This document shows positions 49,354 through 58,722 of a stretch of 64,000 nucleotides of DNA, piece after piece. The DNA comes from Dyadobacter fermentans DSM 18053 (GTDB lineage: Bacteria; Bacteroidota; Bacteroidia; Cytophagales; Spirosomataceae). The DNA is taken from NCBI RefSeq assembly GCF_000023125.1, contig NC_013037.1:6612501-6676500 (forward strand), in the 5' to 3' direction. The notes below the pieces were generated by a model that worked only from the letters and a program-made list of their open reading frames with translations, was not told the origin of the DNA and did not search any database. Position 1 is the stretch's first letter; each line of letters begins with the position of its first letter. Made by a program: the position numbers and the translations under genes.

Positions 49354-50736
49354 CTACCGCGTCCCGCCTCCCAATGCATGGTAAAGCCTGATCACGGCCA
49401 GCCATTGCCGATGCCGATCGTTCACGGCGTCGAGCTCCGCGGCGAGCAGGTTTTGTTCCGACGTCAGCACATCGGTATAGTTGGTGGTGGAACTGAACCG
49501 GAGCAGCTTTCTATTGGCATCGACGGCCTTTGCGAGTGAGGCAAGTTGTTTTACCCGTATTTCGCGCTGCTCGCCTGCGGTTTCGTAGGCATACAGGGCG
49601 TCCGACACCTCCCGGCCTGCTATCAGCATGGACTTCTGAAGTTCGATCGCCGCTTGCTCCTGCCGTGCTTTTGCCGTGGCGAGGCGGGCCTTGTTGGCGC
49701 CCCGGTTGAAGATCGGCTGCGTGAGGCCCGCGGCCACGTTTCCGAAGAGCCCCAGCGATGTTAGCCAGTCCTGGAAGTTGAAGCTGGTAAATCCGCCGTT
49801 AGCGGTGATCGTCAGGGCGGGATAAAAGAACGTTTTAGCCACATTGGTATTTTCAAACGCTTCCCAAAGCGCGTATTCCGCTTGCTTCACATCCGGCCGG
49901 TTCTGTAAAAGTTGGGACGGCACACCGGTTTTCAGTGGTATGTTGGCCTTTTGCTGGTCGAGCGTTGTCCGTGTTACTGCGCCGGAAGGCTGGCCCAGCA
50001 GCAGGTTCAATGCATTTTCCGTTTCGCGGATCTGGTTTTTCAATGCCGGTATCGCGATTTCGGCGGCGTAGGCATTGGCTTCGCTCTGCGAAATGGCCGC
50101 GCCGTTCAGGATATTCGCTTCTTTCAGCATGGTTACCGCTTTTACGTCAGCGAAGCGGTTTTTCTTCGTTTTTTCAAGGATTGCCAGCTGCTGATCCAGT
50201 ACGAGCAGTGTGTAGTAGTTTCCGGCAATGTCGGCGATCAGTTCTGTCCGGATCGCCTTTCGTGCTTCTTCTGTCCGCAGCAGGCCTGCGAGCGCACCGC
50301 GTTTGGCGCTCCGGAGTTTTCCCCAGATATCCGCTTCCCACGAAGAGCCCAGGCCCAGGTCGTACTGGGTGGTGGAGCTGATGATGCCGAAGCCCTGCGG
50401 GAATGCAAGCTTGGACTGTTTCACCGACAATGTACCGTTCAGGTCTGGCAGAAAGGCCGATTTGCTCAATTGAAGGGATGCTTTGGCCGCTACAATGTGC
50501 TGCATGGCAATCCTCAGGTCGGGGTTCTGTTCGAGGCCTCGTGTAATGAGTTGGGTCAATGCGGTGTCAGGGAAAAACTGTTTCCACGAAATGCTTGCAA
50601 CGCTGATCGTGTCCTGCGAAGATTCGCCCCGGTAAAGTCCCTGTGTGGTCAATTCGGGCCGTTGGTAAGGCTTGGTCACCTGGCAGGAAGCTGCCAGGAT
50701 GGTTAATACGACCGCGCCGATAAATTTATTTTTCAT
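49354..50736 (-). CDS. RND efflux outer membrane lipoprotein (NodT/OprM family)
   Basis: 460 aa. Lipoprotein signal ending L-A-A-S-C (Cys18), then V-T-K-P-Y-Q-R-P-E-L, and two OEP repeats with the long coiled-coil helices of TolC-type channels (ITRGLEQNPDLRIAMQHIVAAKASLQLSKSAFLPDLNG; LQNRPDVKQAEYALWEAFENTNVAKTFFYPALTI). Forms the trimeric outer membrane exit of the pump. Starts 7 nt after the acrB-like stop; last gene of the operon. Confidence 0.92.
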   Translation of the reverse strand: MKNKFIGAVVLTILAASCQVTKPYQRPELTTQGLYRGESSQDTISVASISWKQFFPDTALTQLITRGLEQNPDLRIAMQHIVAAKASLQLSKSAFLPDLNGTLSVKQSKLAFPQGFGIISSTTQYDLGLGSSWEADIWGKLRSAKRGALAGLLRTEEARKAIRTELIADIAGNYYTLLVLDQQLAILEKTKKNRFADVKAVTMLKEANILNGAAISQSEANAYAAEIAIPALKNQIRETENALNLLLGQPSGAVTRTTLDQQKANIPLKTGVPSQLLQNRPDVKQAEYALWEAFENTNVAKTFFYPALTITANGGFTSFNFQDWLTSLGLFGNVAAGLTQPIFNRGANKARLATAKARQEQAAIELQKSMLIAGREVSDALYAYETAGEQREIRVKQLASLAKAVDANRKLLRFSSTTNYTDVLTSEQNLLAAELDAVNDRHRQWLAVIRLYHALGGGTR

Positions 50737-50743
50737 GGGTACA

Positions 50744-53700
50744 TTAATAGATAAGTTGTTCTTCTTCGGCCGGTTTTCCGACGGTGCCGCTTATTCTTTC
50801 ATGCAATGTTTGGAAGAGCACGAAAAGGACGGGGATTACAAACACGCCGAAGAGTGTCCCGACGAGCATCCCGCCAACCGCCGCCGTACCGATGGACCGG
50901 TTGCTCAATGCGCCCGCACCCGTGGCGAGCATCAGCGGTAACAGTCCGAAAATGAATGCGAACGATGTCATCAGGATCGGTCTGAGCCGGGTGACGGCCC
51001 CCGTTACCGCCGAGCGCACGATACTTTCACCGTTCAGGCGGTGCATTAATGCGAATTCGACGATCAGGATCGCATTTTTGGCCAGCAGGCCGATGAGCAT
51101 AATGAGGCTGATTTGCAGGAATATATTATTGTCGAGCCCGAAAATCCGTGCAAAAAGGAAGGCGCCGGCCAGTCCGACGGGCAGCGAGAGCAGCACCGAA
51201 AATGGCAGAATGTAGCTTTTGTACTGAGCGCTGAGCAGGAAATAGATGAACACCAGGCTGAGCAGGAAAATGAGGAGCGTTTGGTTACCGCTTGAAATCT
51301 CTTCCAGGCTCAATCCCGAAAATTCATAGGCATATCCCTGCGGCAGCGTTTTTGCGGCTACCTCGCGGATGGCCCGGATCGCGTCGCCGGAACTGTAACC
51401 CGGCTTGGGAGCGCCATTCACCGCCGCGGCCGTAAACAGGTTGAATCGGTTGATAAACTCGGGTCCGTATACCTTCTTCAAAGTCACAAACTCTGAAATG
51501 GGTGCCATGATGCCCTGGTCATTGCGCACGAAAATCTGGTTGATCGCGTCGGTTCCCGACCGCTGCCCAGCCTCGGCCTGGATCATAACCTTGTACTGCT
51601 TGCCAAACCGGTTGAAATCCGAAGCGTAAATCCCGCCGAAATAGCCTTGCAGCGTGCTCAATACTGCATTGACAGGTATTCCGGCCTCCATGCATTTGGC
51701 TACATTCACCTGCACTTCGTACTGCGGGAAGTTGGTGTTGTAGGACGTGGCGGCGTACATGACCTCGGGACGCTGGTTGAGCTCGCCCATGAATTTGCCG
51801 ATCACCTGGTCGAATGCCTGGTAACTGCCGCCGGTTTTGTCCTGCAACTGAAATTCAAAACCGTCGTTGTTCCCGAAGCCCTGCAAGGTAGGCGCGGCGA
51901 AGAAAATAATATTGGCATCGCGGATGCCGGCTGTTTTGGCAAACAATGTACCGACTATGCTCTTAATATCCTGTCCTTTTTCCGTCCGCTGGCTCCATGG
52001 TTTGAGGCGGATGAAAATGGCGGCGTAGGAGCTGCCGACCCCGCTCATCAGGTCCATTCCCGCAAGCCGCGATACGAGCTCTATCTCCGGGATGGTGCGG
52101 GCAATGCTGTCGATCTGGTTGGCGATGATTTCCGTCCGTTCCAGTGAAGTAGCCGGCGCGAGAATGACATTTCCGTAGATCGAGCCGCTGTCTTCGTTGG
52201 GGACAAACCCGGTAGGCGTAGTGCTCACCAAAAACCACAGCAATGCACTGAATGCCGCGATACCGCCCACAGCGATCCATTTTTTGTGGATCAGCCAGCG
52301 CACCGATCGCTTGTAACGCCCCGTCATGGCTTCGAACGAGGCATTGAAACCCCGGTAGAAACGTTGCAGAAAACCGTTGCCCGCCTGATGTGCGCCGCTA
52401 TGCGGTTTCAGCAGAATGGCGCACAACGCCGGGCTCAGCGTGAGTGCATTAATGGCCGAAATAACAATCGCCACGGCGAGCGTTAACCCGAATTGTTTGT
52501 AAAATATTCCCACCGAACCCGTTACGAACGTCACCGGGACGAACACCGCCGCCATGATGAGGGTAATGGAAACAATGGCCGTGCTGATTTCGCTCATGGC
52601 ATCGATCGTCGCCTTTTTGGCCGAGCGGTAACCGTGATCGAGCTTCGCGTGGACGGCCTCCACCACCACGATGGCATCGTCCACCACGATCCCGATCGCC
52701 AGTACCAACGCAAAGAGCGTGAGCAGGTTGATCGTAAATCCGAGTATTTTCAGGAAGAAAAACGTGCCGATAATGGCTACCGGCACTGCGATAGCGGGAA
52801 TGAGCGTTGAACGGAAATCCTGCAAAAAGAGGAAAACGACGATGAACACCAGTGCGAATGCTTCCACCAATGTCCAGATCAGTTTGGAAATGGATGCGTC
52901 CAGGAATTCATTCGCATTCGAAAAAACGCTGTACCGCACGCCCTGCGGGAATGATTTGGAAGCCTCGCCGAGTATCCGCTCGCATTCTTTGATGATCTCG
53001 TGCGCATTGGAACCGGCCATTTGGGTAATGGCCACATAAGGTGCCTGCCGGCCCTGCGCGGTGATGGTGCTCGCGTAGGTGTAGGAGCCCATTTCGAGGC
53101 TGGCAACGTCTTTCAGGGTCAGCAGCTGCCCGTTACCGGTGGATCGGAGAATGATGTTTTCAAATTGCTCGGGCTTTTCCAGTCGTCCGGTGTATTTGAG
53201 GGTGTATTGAAAAACCTGGTTGCTGTTTTCACCCACTTTACCCGGAGCGGCTTCGATGTTTTGCTCGGCAAGTGCGCGGATAATGTCCTGGGGCACAAGG
53301 CCGTAAATGGCCATTACATCCGGTTTGAGCCAGATCCGCATACTGTAATCCATGCTGCCATACACCTGTGCCGAGCCGATGCCGGAAATCCGTTTGATCT
53401 GCGGCATTACATTGATTTTTAGGTAATTGTCGAGGAATTTCTGGTCGTATTTCCCGTCCTCGCTGTATAGCAGGAAGCTGAATACTTCGCTGTTGAGCCT
53501 TTTGCTGGTCGTGATCCCGACCTTTATTACTTCTGCGGGCAGCAGGCTGGTAGCCTTTGTAATGCGGTTCTGCACATTGATCGCCGCCATATCAGGGTCG
53601 GTGCCCTGTTTGAAGTTAATAGTGATGGTGGCGCTGCCGTCGTTGCTGGCTTTGGAGGTCATGTAGGTCATGTTCTCCACACCGTTCAGTTCTTCTTCCA

Positions 53701-53893
53701 ATGGCGTGATTACCGTTTTCATCACTACCGCCGCGCTGGCGCCCTGGTAGGTGGTGTTTACCTCCACAGCGGGAGGCGCAATGTCGGGGTACTGCGATAT
53801 GGGCAGCGAAAACAGTCCCAACAGGCCCAGAATGACGATCATGATCGATATGACCGTCGATAGGACGGGGTTTTCAATGAATTTGTTCAGCAT
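50744..53893 (-). CDS. RND multidrug efflux transporter, AcrB/HAE1 type
   Basis: 1049 aa, the usual length. N-terminus FIENPVLSTVISIMIVILGLLGLFSLP followed by Q-Y-P-D-I-A-P-P is standard for HAE1 pumps. The proton-relay Asp pair is in G-I-V-V-D-D-A-I-V-V-V-E (TM4), and A-L-T-L-S-P-A-L-C follows. Twelve membrane segments and two large periplasmic loops are evident. The inner-membrane pump exports drugs or toxic compounds by proton antiport with its adaptor and OprM-like partner. Confidence 0.95.
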   Translation of the reverse strand: MLNKFIENPVLSTVISIMIVILGLLGLFSLPISQYPDIAPPAVEVNTTYQGASAAVVMKTVITPLEEELNGVENMTYMTSKASNDGSATITINFKQGTDPDMAAINVQNRITKATSLLPAEVIKVGITTSKRLNSEVFSFLLYSEDGKYDQKFLDNYLKINVMPQIKRISGIGSAQVYGSMDYSMRIWLKPDVMAIYGLVPQDIIRALAEQNIEAAPGKVGENSNQVFQYTLKYTGRLEKPEQFENIILRSTGNGQLLTLKDVASLEMGSYTYASTITAQGRQAPYVAITQMAGSNAHEIIKECERILGEASKSFPQGVRYSVFSNANEFLDASISKLIWTLVEAFALVFIVVFLFLQDFRSTLIPAIAVPVAIIGTFFFLKILGFTINLLTLFALVLAIGIVVDDAIVVVEAVHAKLDHGYRSAKKATIDAMSEISTAIVSITLIMAAVFVPVTFVTGSVGIFYKQFGLTLAVAIVISAINALTLSPALCAILLKPHSGAHQAGNGFLQRFYRGFNASFEAMTGRYKRSVRWLIHKKWIAVGGIAAFSALLWFLVSTTPTGFVPNEDSGSIYGNVILAPATSLERTEIIANQIDSIARTIPEIELVSRLAGMDLMSGVGSSYAAIFIRLKPWSQRTEKGQDIKSIVGTLFAKTAGIRDANIIFFAAPTLQGFGNNDGFEFQLQDKTGGSYQAFDQVIGKFMGELNQRPEVMYAATSYNTNFPQYEVQVNVAKCMEAGIPVNAVLSTLQGYFGGIYASDFNRFGKQYKVMIQAEAGQRSGTDAINQIFVRNDQGIMAPISEFVTLKKVYGPEFINRFNLFTAAAVNGAPKPGYSSGDAIRAIREVAAKTLPQGYAYEFSGLSLEEISSGNQTLLIFLLSLVFIYFLLSAQYKSYILPFSVLLSLPVGLAGAFLFARIFGLDNNIFLQISLIMLIGLLAKNAILIVEFALMHRLNGESIVRSAVTGAVTRLRPILMTSFAFIFGLLPLMLATGAGALSNRSIGTAAVGGMLVGTLFGVFVIPVLFVLFQTLHERISGTVGKPAEEEQLIY

Positions 53894-53934
53894 GATAAGT
53901 AAAGTTTTTCGTGTAGGCGATCGCTGTCCGGCGG

Positions 53935-55062
53935 CTATTTTACCACCGGCCTGATCCGCATGCCGTCTTTGAGTGAGGGGAGTCCTTCCGTGACCACTTG
54001 CTCTCCGCCGGCGAGCCCCTGGCCCACCACGTAGCGGCCGTCGGGTGCGGTGTTGAGTATTTGAATTTCAGTACTTTGTACGGTGCCATCCTTTTTTACG
54101 GTGTATACAAAAGTCTTTTCCTGCAATTCAAATGTGACTTTTGCCGGGACCAATATGGCGTCTTTCAAATGCGTCGGAATGCGGATAAGCCCGCTGGCGC
54201 CGGTGCGGAGCAACCTGGCCGGGTTTTGGAACGACGCGCGGACGGGTATCGACCCGGTAGTGGTGTTAATCAGTCCGCCTACCGACTCGATTTTCCCTTT
54301 TAGCGCATATTCCTGCTTGTTGGCAAGGATCAGCCGCACCGGGGGAATGGATTTCAGCTTATCGCGGAGCTGTGCACCTTCGGCACTATACGTAAAGTCG
54401 AGGTATTGCTTTTCGTTCCAGGAAAAATAGGCGATCATCTCGCCGATATCCGAAACGGTCGTCAGCGCCTGGGGCGAGGCGCTGCTTACCAGGCTGCCCG
54501 TCTTGTAGGGGATCAAGCCAATGACACCGTCCACCGGGCTGGTGATCTGCGTGTAGCCTACATTGTTTTTCGCATTCGCCAGGCTAGCCTTCGCCTGCGC
54601 CAGCGTGGCTTCCCGGGCATGCAGCGTATACTCGGCCGATTTCAGCTCATAGCTGCTGATAATCCCTTCTTTTTCAAGCGGTCCCGTTTTTTCTACCTGC
54701 ATCCGGGCCAGGTTCATTTCCGCTTCGGCACTGCGGATCGCCGCGGTGGCCGTCTTCACTTCCTGCTCGTATTGCGGCGCATGAATCGAGAACAGCGGCT
54801 GGCCTTTACGGACAATAGCCCCCTCTTCAATGTATATTTTATCAATAAATCCATCGACTTTCGGCCGTATTTCAATGTTTTGCCTGCCTTCGAGCCGGGC
54901 GGGGTAATCCATATGCAGCATGGCGCTTTCCGGGCGGACGGTCATCACGGGGTAGTCCTGCGGTTTTTCGGTCGCTACTGCCTGCGTGGGATTGGTATTG
55001 CAGGATGAGAAAATGATCGGAATGGCGGTAAACAGCGCCGTCCGGAACAGGATCTTTTTCAT
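53935..55062 (-). CDS. RND efflux periplasmic adaptor (membrane fusion protein)
   Basis: 375 aa. Lipoprotein-type signal with Cys21 (PIIFSSC). The lipoyl halves are seen at R-P-K-V-D-G-F-I-D-K-I-Y-I-E-E-G-A-I-V-R-K-G and Y-T-Q-I-T-S-P-V-D-G-V-I-G, flanking a helical hairpin (about residues 95-165), then beta-barrel and membrane-proximal domains. First gene of the efflux operon, 41 nt before acrB; divergent from the regulator. Confidence 0.93.
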   Translation of the reverse strand: MKKILFRTALFTAIPIIFSSCNTNPTQAVATEKPQDYPVMTVRPESAMLHMDYPARLEGRQNIEIRPKVDGFIDKIYIEEGAIVRKGQPLFSIHAPQYEQEVKTATAAIRSAEAEMNLARMQVEKTGPLEKEGIISSYELKSAEYTLHAREATLAQAKASLANAKNNVGYTQITSPVDGVIGLIPYKTGSLVSSASPQALTTVSDIGEMIAYFSWNEKQYLDFTYSAEGAQLRDKLKSIPPVRLILANKQEYALKGKIESVGGLINTTTGSIPVRASFQNPARLLRTGASGLIRIPTHLKDAILVPAKVTFELQEKTFVYTVKKDGTVQSTEIQILNTAPDGRYVVGQGLAGGEQVVTEGLPSLKDGMRIRPVVK

Positions 55063-55227
55063 GGTTGGATGTTAATTTGAGCGTAGTTTCCCTGTTCACC
55101 GTTTTTCATGAAACCGGTTAGCGGGAATGATTAAATTGCGTCGGTCAATGAGGCCGTCGGCTTAGGAGGAGCTGATTTGGTAGCGGTGCGTCATGGCTGG
55201 GATAGTTTTTATTCGTGACAAAAGTAC

Positions 55228-55265
55228 TATCTTTGTTTATTAAACCAAATAAATACTTTGTTTAT
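55228..55265. promoter_or_regulatory. Regulator promoter and repeat operator in the efflux intergenic region
   Basis: TATCTTTG (55228-55235) matches the -7 element for the rightward regulator gene. CTTTGTTTATTA occurs here (55231-55242) and CTTTGTTTATTA again at 55257-55268, and TTTATT...AATAAA gives dyad symmetry between them. Such a double site is a good candidate for self-regulation and control of the divergent pump. Confidence 0.5.
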
Positions 55266-55266
55266 T

Positions 55267-55896
55267 ATGAAAAATACGCCGTCCGGCTCTGATCGCGTGA
55301 TATGGATGCTGAAAACAGCCGGTCCGCAGCCATTAACGACCATCGCGGCGGAGTTGAATATCACCACGGAAGGTGCTCGTTTTCAGTTGTTAAAGCTAGC
55401 CGGAGAAGGACTTGTGCAATCTTCCACAGTATCGAAGGGCCGCGGACGTCCGCAGCAGATATGGGCATTGACCAAGGAAGGAGAGGGGCGTTTCCCGGAC
55501 GCGCACGCGGAGCTTACGGTGAAGCTGATCAGCACTATCCGCGAAACGCTGGGCCAGGATGCGTTGCATGCGGTCATCGAGGCCAACAGCCAGAACGGCC
55601 TGCGCAAATATATGCATGAAGTCGGCAGCGCTCCCCAGCTCGAAGAGCGCATTGCCCGGCTGGCCGGTATCCGCGATCAGGAGGGATATATGGTAGAGTA
55701 TGTGAAAGACGAAGAAGGTTATCTGCTGATCGAGAACCATTGTCCGATCTGCGCGGCTGCCACTGCCTGCCAGGATTTTTGCCGTTACGAACTGAAAACC
55801 TTCCAGGCTGTGCTGGGCGATCAGGTGGATGTCAGGCGTGTAGACCACATCCTGGCAGGCGCGCGGCGTTGCGCCTACCGTATCAGCGAGAAGTAA
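55267..55896 (+). CDS. ArsR/SufR-like regulator with a Cys cluster, divergent to the efflux operon
   Basis: 209 aa from ATG 55267. A winged HTH (residues 8-75: TTIAAELNITTEGARFQLLKLAGEGLV, wing GRGRPQQIWALT) is followed by a helical domain and N-H-C-P-I-C-x5-C-x3-C near residues 156-168, with a further Cys in R-R-C-A-Y-R. The C-P-I-C...C...C pattern is that of SufR-like Fe-S or metal-binding regulators. It probably controls the RND operon and itself, perhaps in response to redox or metal state. Confidence 0.75.
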   Translation: MKNTPSGSDRVIWMLKTAGPQPLTTIAAELNITTEGARFQLLKLAGEGLVQSSTVSKGRGRPQQIWALTKEGEGRFPDAHAELTVKLISTIRETLGQDALHAVIEANSQNGLRKYMHEVGSAPQLEERIARLAGIRDQEGYMVEYVKDEEGYLLIENHCPICAAATACQDFCRYELKTFQAVLGDQVDVRRVDHILAGARRCAYRISEK

Positions 55897-55921
55897 GACT
55901 CGGCTCGCAGCTCCCGCCGGA

Positions 55922-56118
55922 CTCAATGTGCAGCTGAAAGAGCTCGAAAACCACGAACTCGTGGGGAAATCATTTACCCGGTAGTTCGTTCCAAAGTTGA
56001 GTACTACCTCACCGACTTCGGCAAATCCCTCATTCCGATCATCGGCGCCATCGGCCAGTGGGGCGATGCGTACGACGAGCGGTTGCGGACGCTTATTTTA
56101 AAGAACATGCAGCCTTAG
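55922..56118 (+). pseudogene. Remnant of an HxlR-family transcriptional regulator
   Basis: The sequence reads L-N-V-Q-L-K-E-L-E-N-H-E-L-V-G-K, then, after a one-base frameshift near 55970, I-I-Y-P-V-V-R-S-K-V-E-Y-Y-L-T-D-F-G-K-S-L-I-P and on to W-G-D-A-Y-D-E-R-L-R-T-L and TAG 56118. This is the C-terminal half of an HxlR winged-helix protein; the N-terminal half is missing. The rest of the gap 55897-56269 shows no gene. Confidence 0.75.
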
Positions 56119-56269
56119 CAACCGCCAGGCAGTCGTCGTGCAGCATTTGGGATGCTTCCTCAGCGGGTGTTTTTGAAAAAAATCATTGTGAACGTGCCGA
56201 TTTAGCATGGTTCTTTCTATTTCCCGGAAGCTCCGGATAGCCGGGAATGGGAATCAACACAACTAGACA

Positions 56270-57790
56270 ATGGCATTGACCAGCATTACGATTATCGGCG
56301 GGGGTGCGTGCGGCATCTCTGCATTTATAGAACTCTTTCTTCAACTGCGCATCGCGGACCGCCACCGGGATGTTCAGATCACCATCCTGGAACAGAATCC
56401 CGAAGTAGGGAAGGGCCTCGCATTCGGGACCCGGGAACCCGGGCATATCCTCAACACCCAGGCCGATTTAATGGGCATTCATTTTACCGAACCTGCGCAT
56501 TTCAGCGAGTGGCTTATCGCACACGAGCAGCGGGTGGGCGAAGAGGTTGTTGATAATCAGGGACAAAACGAAGCTTTTACCACACGCCGGCTGTACGGCA
56601 CCTATCTGAAAGAGCAGTTTGAATACTATTTCGAATTGGCCAAAACGGAGGGAATGCAAGCAAATGTGATGCACGCGACGGCATTACAGGTGAGCCGGTC
56701 GGAGGGGAAATTTGAAATTGGCATATCGGAAAACAAAACACTGCAAACCGATTTCGTCATACTTGCGCCGGGGACACCGGTGGCCAACAATTACCTCGAA
56801 CTGGAAGGTAACCCGCACTATTTCAGCTCGCCATGGCCTTCGGAACCGATACTCGAAAAAATCCCGCAGGAGGCCGATGTAGCCGTGCTCGGTTCCAGCC
56901 TGAGCGCGATCGACGCCCTGATGACGCTCGTGGACAATGAATATTCCGGCAAAATCCGGTGCTATGCATTGGACGGGCTTATGCCGCGCGTGCAGCCGGA
57001 AAAACAGGTGATGGTCCATCTGAAATACCTCACAATCGCCAACCTGCACGAAATCCAGCGCACCCAGCTGAGAAATCCGACCGTGAAAGAAATGTTCCGG
57101 TTGTTCATCAAAGATGCGGAGGAAAATGAAGGCACGGCAATCGACTGGAAGGCTGCCGCACGTGCGGACAAATCGGCGCAGGAACTGCTCGATGAAGACA
57201 TCCGGATCGCCAAAAACGGCGGCGACGTGCTGATCAATATTCCTTATTCGCTTCGTTACGACAGTTCCCAAATGTGGAAATGGCTGGACGCGGATGAAAA
57301 ATTGAAGTTCAAAAAATGGCTGGGCCGCTACTGGGCGATCAACCGCCACTGTATGCCGCTCTACAATGCGGAGCGCATTGCGGAGCTTTTTCACCAGGGC
57401 AGGCTGGAAGTGGTGAAAGACCTGGAAGATGTGACCTACGACAGCAGTCGCGGTGCATTTATCATGCAATTCGAAAAAGGAAAGCAGGCCACCGAGCAAT
57501 ACCTCATTAACGCAACCGGCCCTGCGGCGCAGGTGAAAGCAATGCAATCCGAATTGATGCAAAACCTGCATGAATCGGGTGTAATCGAGGCGGATCCCGT
57601 GGGGGGGATCAAAGTCAACACCGAAACCATGCAGGTAATTTCGGGCGGGCATGTGGACCCGCATTTGTATGCCGTAGGCCACATTACCAATGGTGTGCTG
57701 CTGGATGTAAATGCAGTTTGGTTTAATGTAAAAATGATCGGTAACCTGTGCCGCCACCTAACCGCCCAAATCATTGGACAAGCTTCTTAA
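56270..57790 (+). CDS. FAD/NAD(P)-binding oxidoreductase-like protein (YdhS-like)
   Basis: 506 aa. The N-terminal Rossmann motif I-G-G-G-A-C-G-I-S-A is followed by an acidic strand end (ITILEQNPEVGKGLAFGT). The H-I-L-N-T-Q-A-D-L-M-G block and a second dinucleotide fold (V-A-V-L-G-S-S-L-S-A-I-D-A) with an A-P-G-T motif place it in the NAD_binding_9/YdhS family. Substrate unknown. The stop overlaps the TTG start of the transporter gene by 17 nt, so the pair is co-translated. Confidence 0.82.
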   Translation: MALTSITIIGGGACGISAFIELFLQLRIADRHRDVQITILEQNPEVGKGLAFGTREPGHILNTQADLMGIHFTEPAHFSEWLIAHEQRVGEEVVDNQGQNEAFTTRRLYGTYLKEQFEYYFELAKTEGMQANVMHATALQVSRSEGKFEIGISENKTLQTDFVILAPGTPVANNYLELEGNPHYFSSPWPSEPILEKIPQEADVAVLGSSLSAIDALMTLVDNEYSGKIRCYALDGLMPRVQPEKQVMVHLKYLTIANLHEIQRTQLRNPTVKEMFRLFIKDAEENEGTAIDWKAAARADKSAQELLDEDIRIAKNGGDVLINIPYSLRYDSSQMWKWLDADEKLKFKKWLGRYWAINRHCMPLYNAERIAELFHQGRLEVVKDLEDVTYDSSRGAFIMQFEKGKQATEQYLINATGPAAQVKAMQSELMQNLHESGVIEADPVGGIKVNTETMQVISGGHVDPHLYAVGHITNGVLLDVNAVWFNVKMIGNLCRHLTAQIIGQAS

Positions 57791-58697
57791 AGTGTACGGC
57801 GAGTTGCTGCCCGTGATGGCCTTCATGATTCCCGGGTATGTGATCAGCCGGAAAACCAGGTTCAAATCCGAATGGATCAGCAAGCCGCTGATCAACGTGC
57901 TGCTGCCGGCATTGGTGTTCAGCAACATGCTCGACGCCGATCCGCAAAAACTGCTGATATTGCCGTTTTTCACCTTTCTGCTGGCATTAGCGATGAATTA
58001 CGCTGCCATAGCGGTCTATAAAAAGCTCGCTTCCGACACCGATCCGCTGATTCTCCGGAGCTCGTTTTCCTTCTTCAATATCGCCTTTTTCGGCATTCCC
58101 ATCGTGACGGCCATGTTTGGTAAGGAGGGCGTGAGCGTGCTTATTTGCATTTACCTGGGCTCAGCCATTTACGGGGACACGATCGGCTATTACCAGGTCG
58201 CCAAAACGAAGTTCGATTCAAAAAAGGCATGGAAGGAAATGCTCAGCATTCCGTTTCTCTATGTTTTTGTTGCGGGGGTGATCAGTAAAATAGCGGGTGT
58301 CGAAACGCCGGAGGCGGTAAAACCTGTGCTGGATGTGGTCAGCTTTGCGGTGTCGGCATTGGGTATGATGATCGTCGGCTTTCAGCTTGCGGATGTCGAT
58401 TTTAAAGACATCCGATTCAAATATTACATTAAGCTGCTGGGCGCCAGGACACTCGCTGCGGCCGCAATGATGGCATTGATCCTCCTTGCAGTCTCACAGA
58501 TTTTCGAAAGCCTTGAAAAAGATGACTATACCATGCTGGCGCTGGTGCCGCTGTTTCCGGTAGCGGCCAATGTGACGGTGTTCGCCGCGTTCCTGAAAGC
58601 CGATGAAAAGCAGTCGTCGATACTGGTGTTTATTTCCATGATGCTATCGGTTGTGCTCGTTTCCGCGGCGGTTTTGCTTCTGGAATATGTGGCGTGA
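57774..58697 (+). CDS. AEC (auxin efflux carrier) family transporter
   Basis: 307 aa from TTG 57774. About ten hydrophobic segments in two halves. PGYVISRKTRFKSEWISKPLINVLLPALVFSNML is the family opening, with ALVPLFPVAANVTVFAAFL near the end, as in bacterial AEC permeases for small organic acids. Coupled to the upstream FAD protein gene. Confidence 0.85.
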   Translation: MDKLLKVYGELLPVMAFMIPGYVISRKTRFKSEWISKPLINVLLPALVFSNMLDADPQKLLILPFFTFLLALAMNYAAIAVYKKLASDTDPLILRSSFSFFNIAFFGIPIVTAMFGKEGVSVLICIYLGSAIYGDTIGYYQVAKTKFDSKKAWKEMLSIPFLYVFVAGVISKIAGVETPEAVKPVLDVVSFAVSALGMMIVGFQLADVDFKDIRFKYYIKLLGARTLAAAAMMALILLAVSQIFESLEKDDYTMLALVPLFPVAANVTVFAAFLKADEKQSSILVFISMMLSVVLVSAAVLLLEYVA

Positions 58698-58722
58698 GCG
58701 AGCGTAGGATATTTGCGGCTGC

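Noticed and set aside
56684..57757. 357-codon leftward open frame
   Set aside because: Antisense to the FAD/NAD(P) protein gene; His/Phe/Arg-rich composition with no motif.
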